A DNA stretch of 13,737 nt from Lachnospiraceae bacterium (GTDB lineage Bacteria; Bacillota_A; Clostridia; Lachnospirales; Lachnospiraceae). The notes below the pieces were generated by a model. The model saw only the letters and a list, made by a program, of their open reading frames with translations. It did no database searches and was not told the DNA's origin. Below, piece after piece: positions 13,625 to 13,737 of the stretch. Both the position numbers and the translations under genes were made by a program. The DNA lies in the NCBI GenBank assembly GCA_021770615.1, contig JAETQR010000065.1, positions 1-13,737 on the forward strand. The letters are read 5' to 3'. Every line of letters begins with the position of its first letter. Within the stretch, counting starts at the first letter, position 1.

Positions 13625-13737
13625 ATAACTCGTGTACCTAAATAAGCGTACCCGAAGTACCCGAACAGAGGGAAATGACTGTTGGGGGACAGTATAACTC
13701 GTGTACTTTCCCCATAGTACCCGAAGTACCCGAACAG
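13625..13737. repeat. 69-bp-period tandem repeat with conserved hairpin arms and variable loops
   Basis: ATAACTCGTGTAC occurs at 13625-13637 and 13694-13706. A 21-bp block made of GTACCCGAA twice plus CAG occurs at 13648-13668 and 13717-13737. All blocks repeat with a period of exactly 69 bp. TCGTGTAC can pair with GTACCCGA (7 of 8 positions), giving a hairpin in each copy. The 10-nt loops differ completely: CTAAATAAGC in the first, TTTCCCCATA in the second. The 25-bp link (13669-13693) is seen only once. The window ends exactly at the end of the second copy, so the array may continue. Confidence 0.75.

Noticed and set aside
13625..13737. CRISPR array
   Set aside because: Repeat blocks are split, the period is 69 bp, only two units are seen, and the loops are 10 nt long with no cas genes.

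Overview
The window looks like a moderately AT-rich gut Firmicute, most likely a Lachnospiraceae-type Clostridia. This rests on strong AGGAGG ribosome sites, consensus sigma-A promoters, intrinsic terminators, a VTC / DUF4956 / CotH cluster, HxlR and flavodoxin stress genes, and a radical-SAM peptide system. Species assignment is inference from gene style only.

Left part (1-1855): remains of integrated elements. A 5'-truncated tyrosine integrase (102-713) is followed by a sigma-A promoter, a non-coding element end, and the displaced 3' half of a tRNA-Arg(CCU) gene (1036-1077). That half-tRNA is the expected scar of integration at the anticodon loop, and a tRNA-type terminator follows it. A second integrase copy (1511-1694) survives as three short blocks with two internal deletions.

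1781-5281: an intact gene for an AAA+ ATPase fused to a PD-(D/E)XK nuclease-like domain, driven by a consensus promoter bracketed by symmetric 9-bp half-sites. Behind it lies a run of decayed genes: an HTH/AAA-ATPase-like gene that has lost its ATP-binding core, a response-regulator fragment, and a sensor histidine kinase that lacks its N-terminus and is frameshifted before its G box.

5341-8313: after an intrinsic terminator comes a tight operon encoding a VTC-type polyphosphate polymerase domain protein, a short DUF4956 membrane protein, and a membrane-anchored CotH kinase-family protein. The decayed two-component pair just upstream may once have controlled it.

8343-12045: housekeeping and stress genes. 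On the minus strand are a tyrosine phosphatase, an HsmA/TIGR03987 four-helix membrane protein and a flavodoxin-like reductase. Divergent from the reductase are an 8Fe-type ferredoxin-like protein and a cupin, and an HxlR regulator is convergent with the cupin. A GNAT fragment (9230-9454) is another relic.

12165-13548: the most interesting unit is a predicted RiPP pair. It comprises a 62-residue precursor built of Ala-Cys-Gly repeats and a radical SAM/SPASM maturase, preceded by a palindromic operator-like site and divergent from the HxlR gene. The right edge (13625-13737) holds a 69-bp-period repeat whose hairpin arms are conserved while its 10-nt loops differ.
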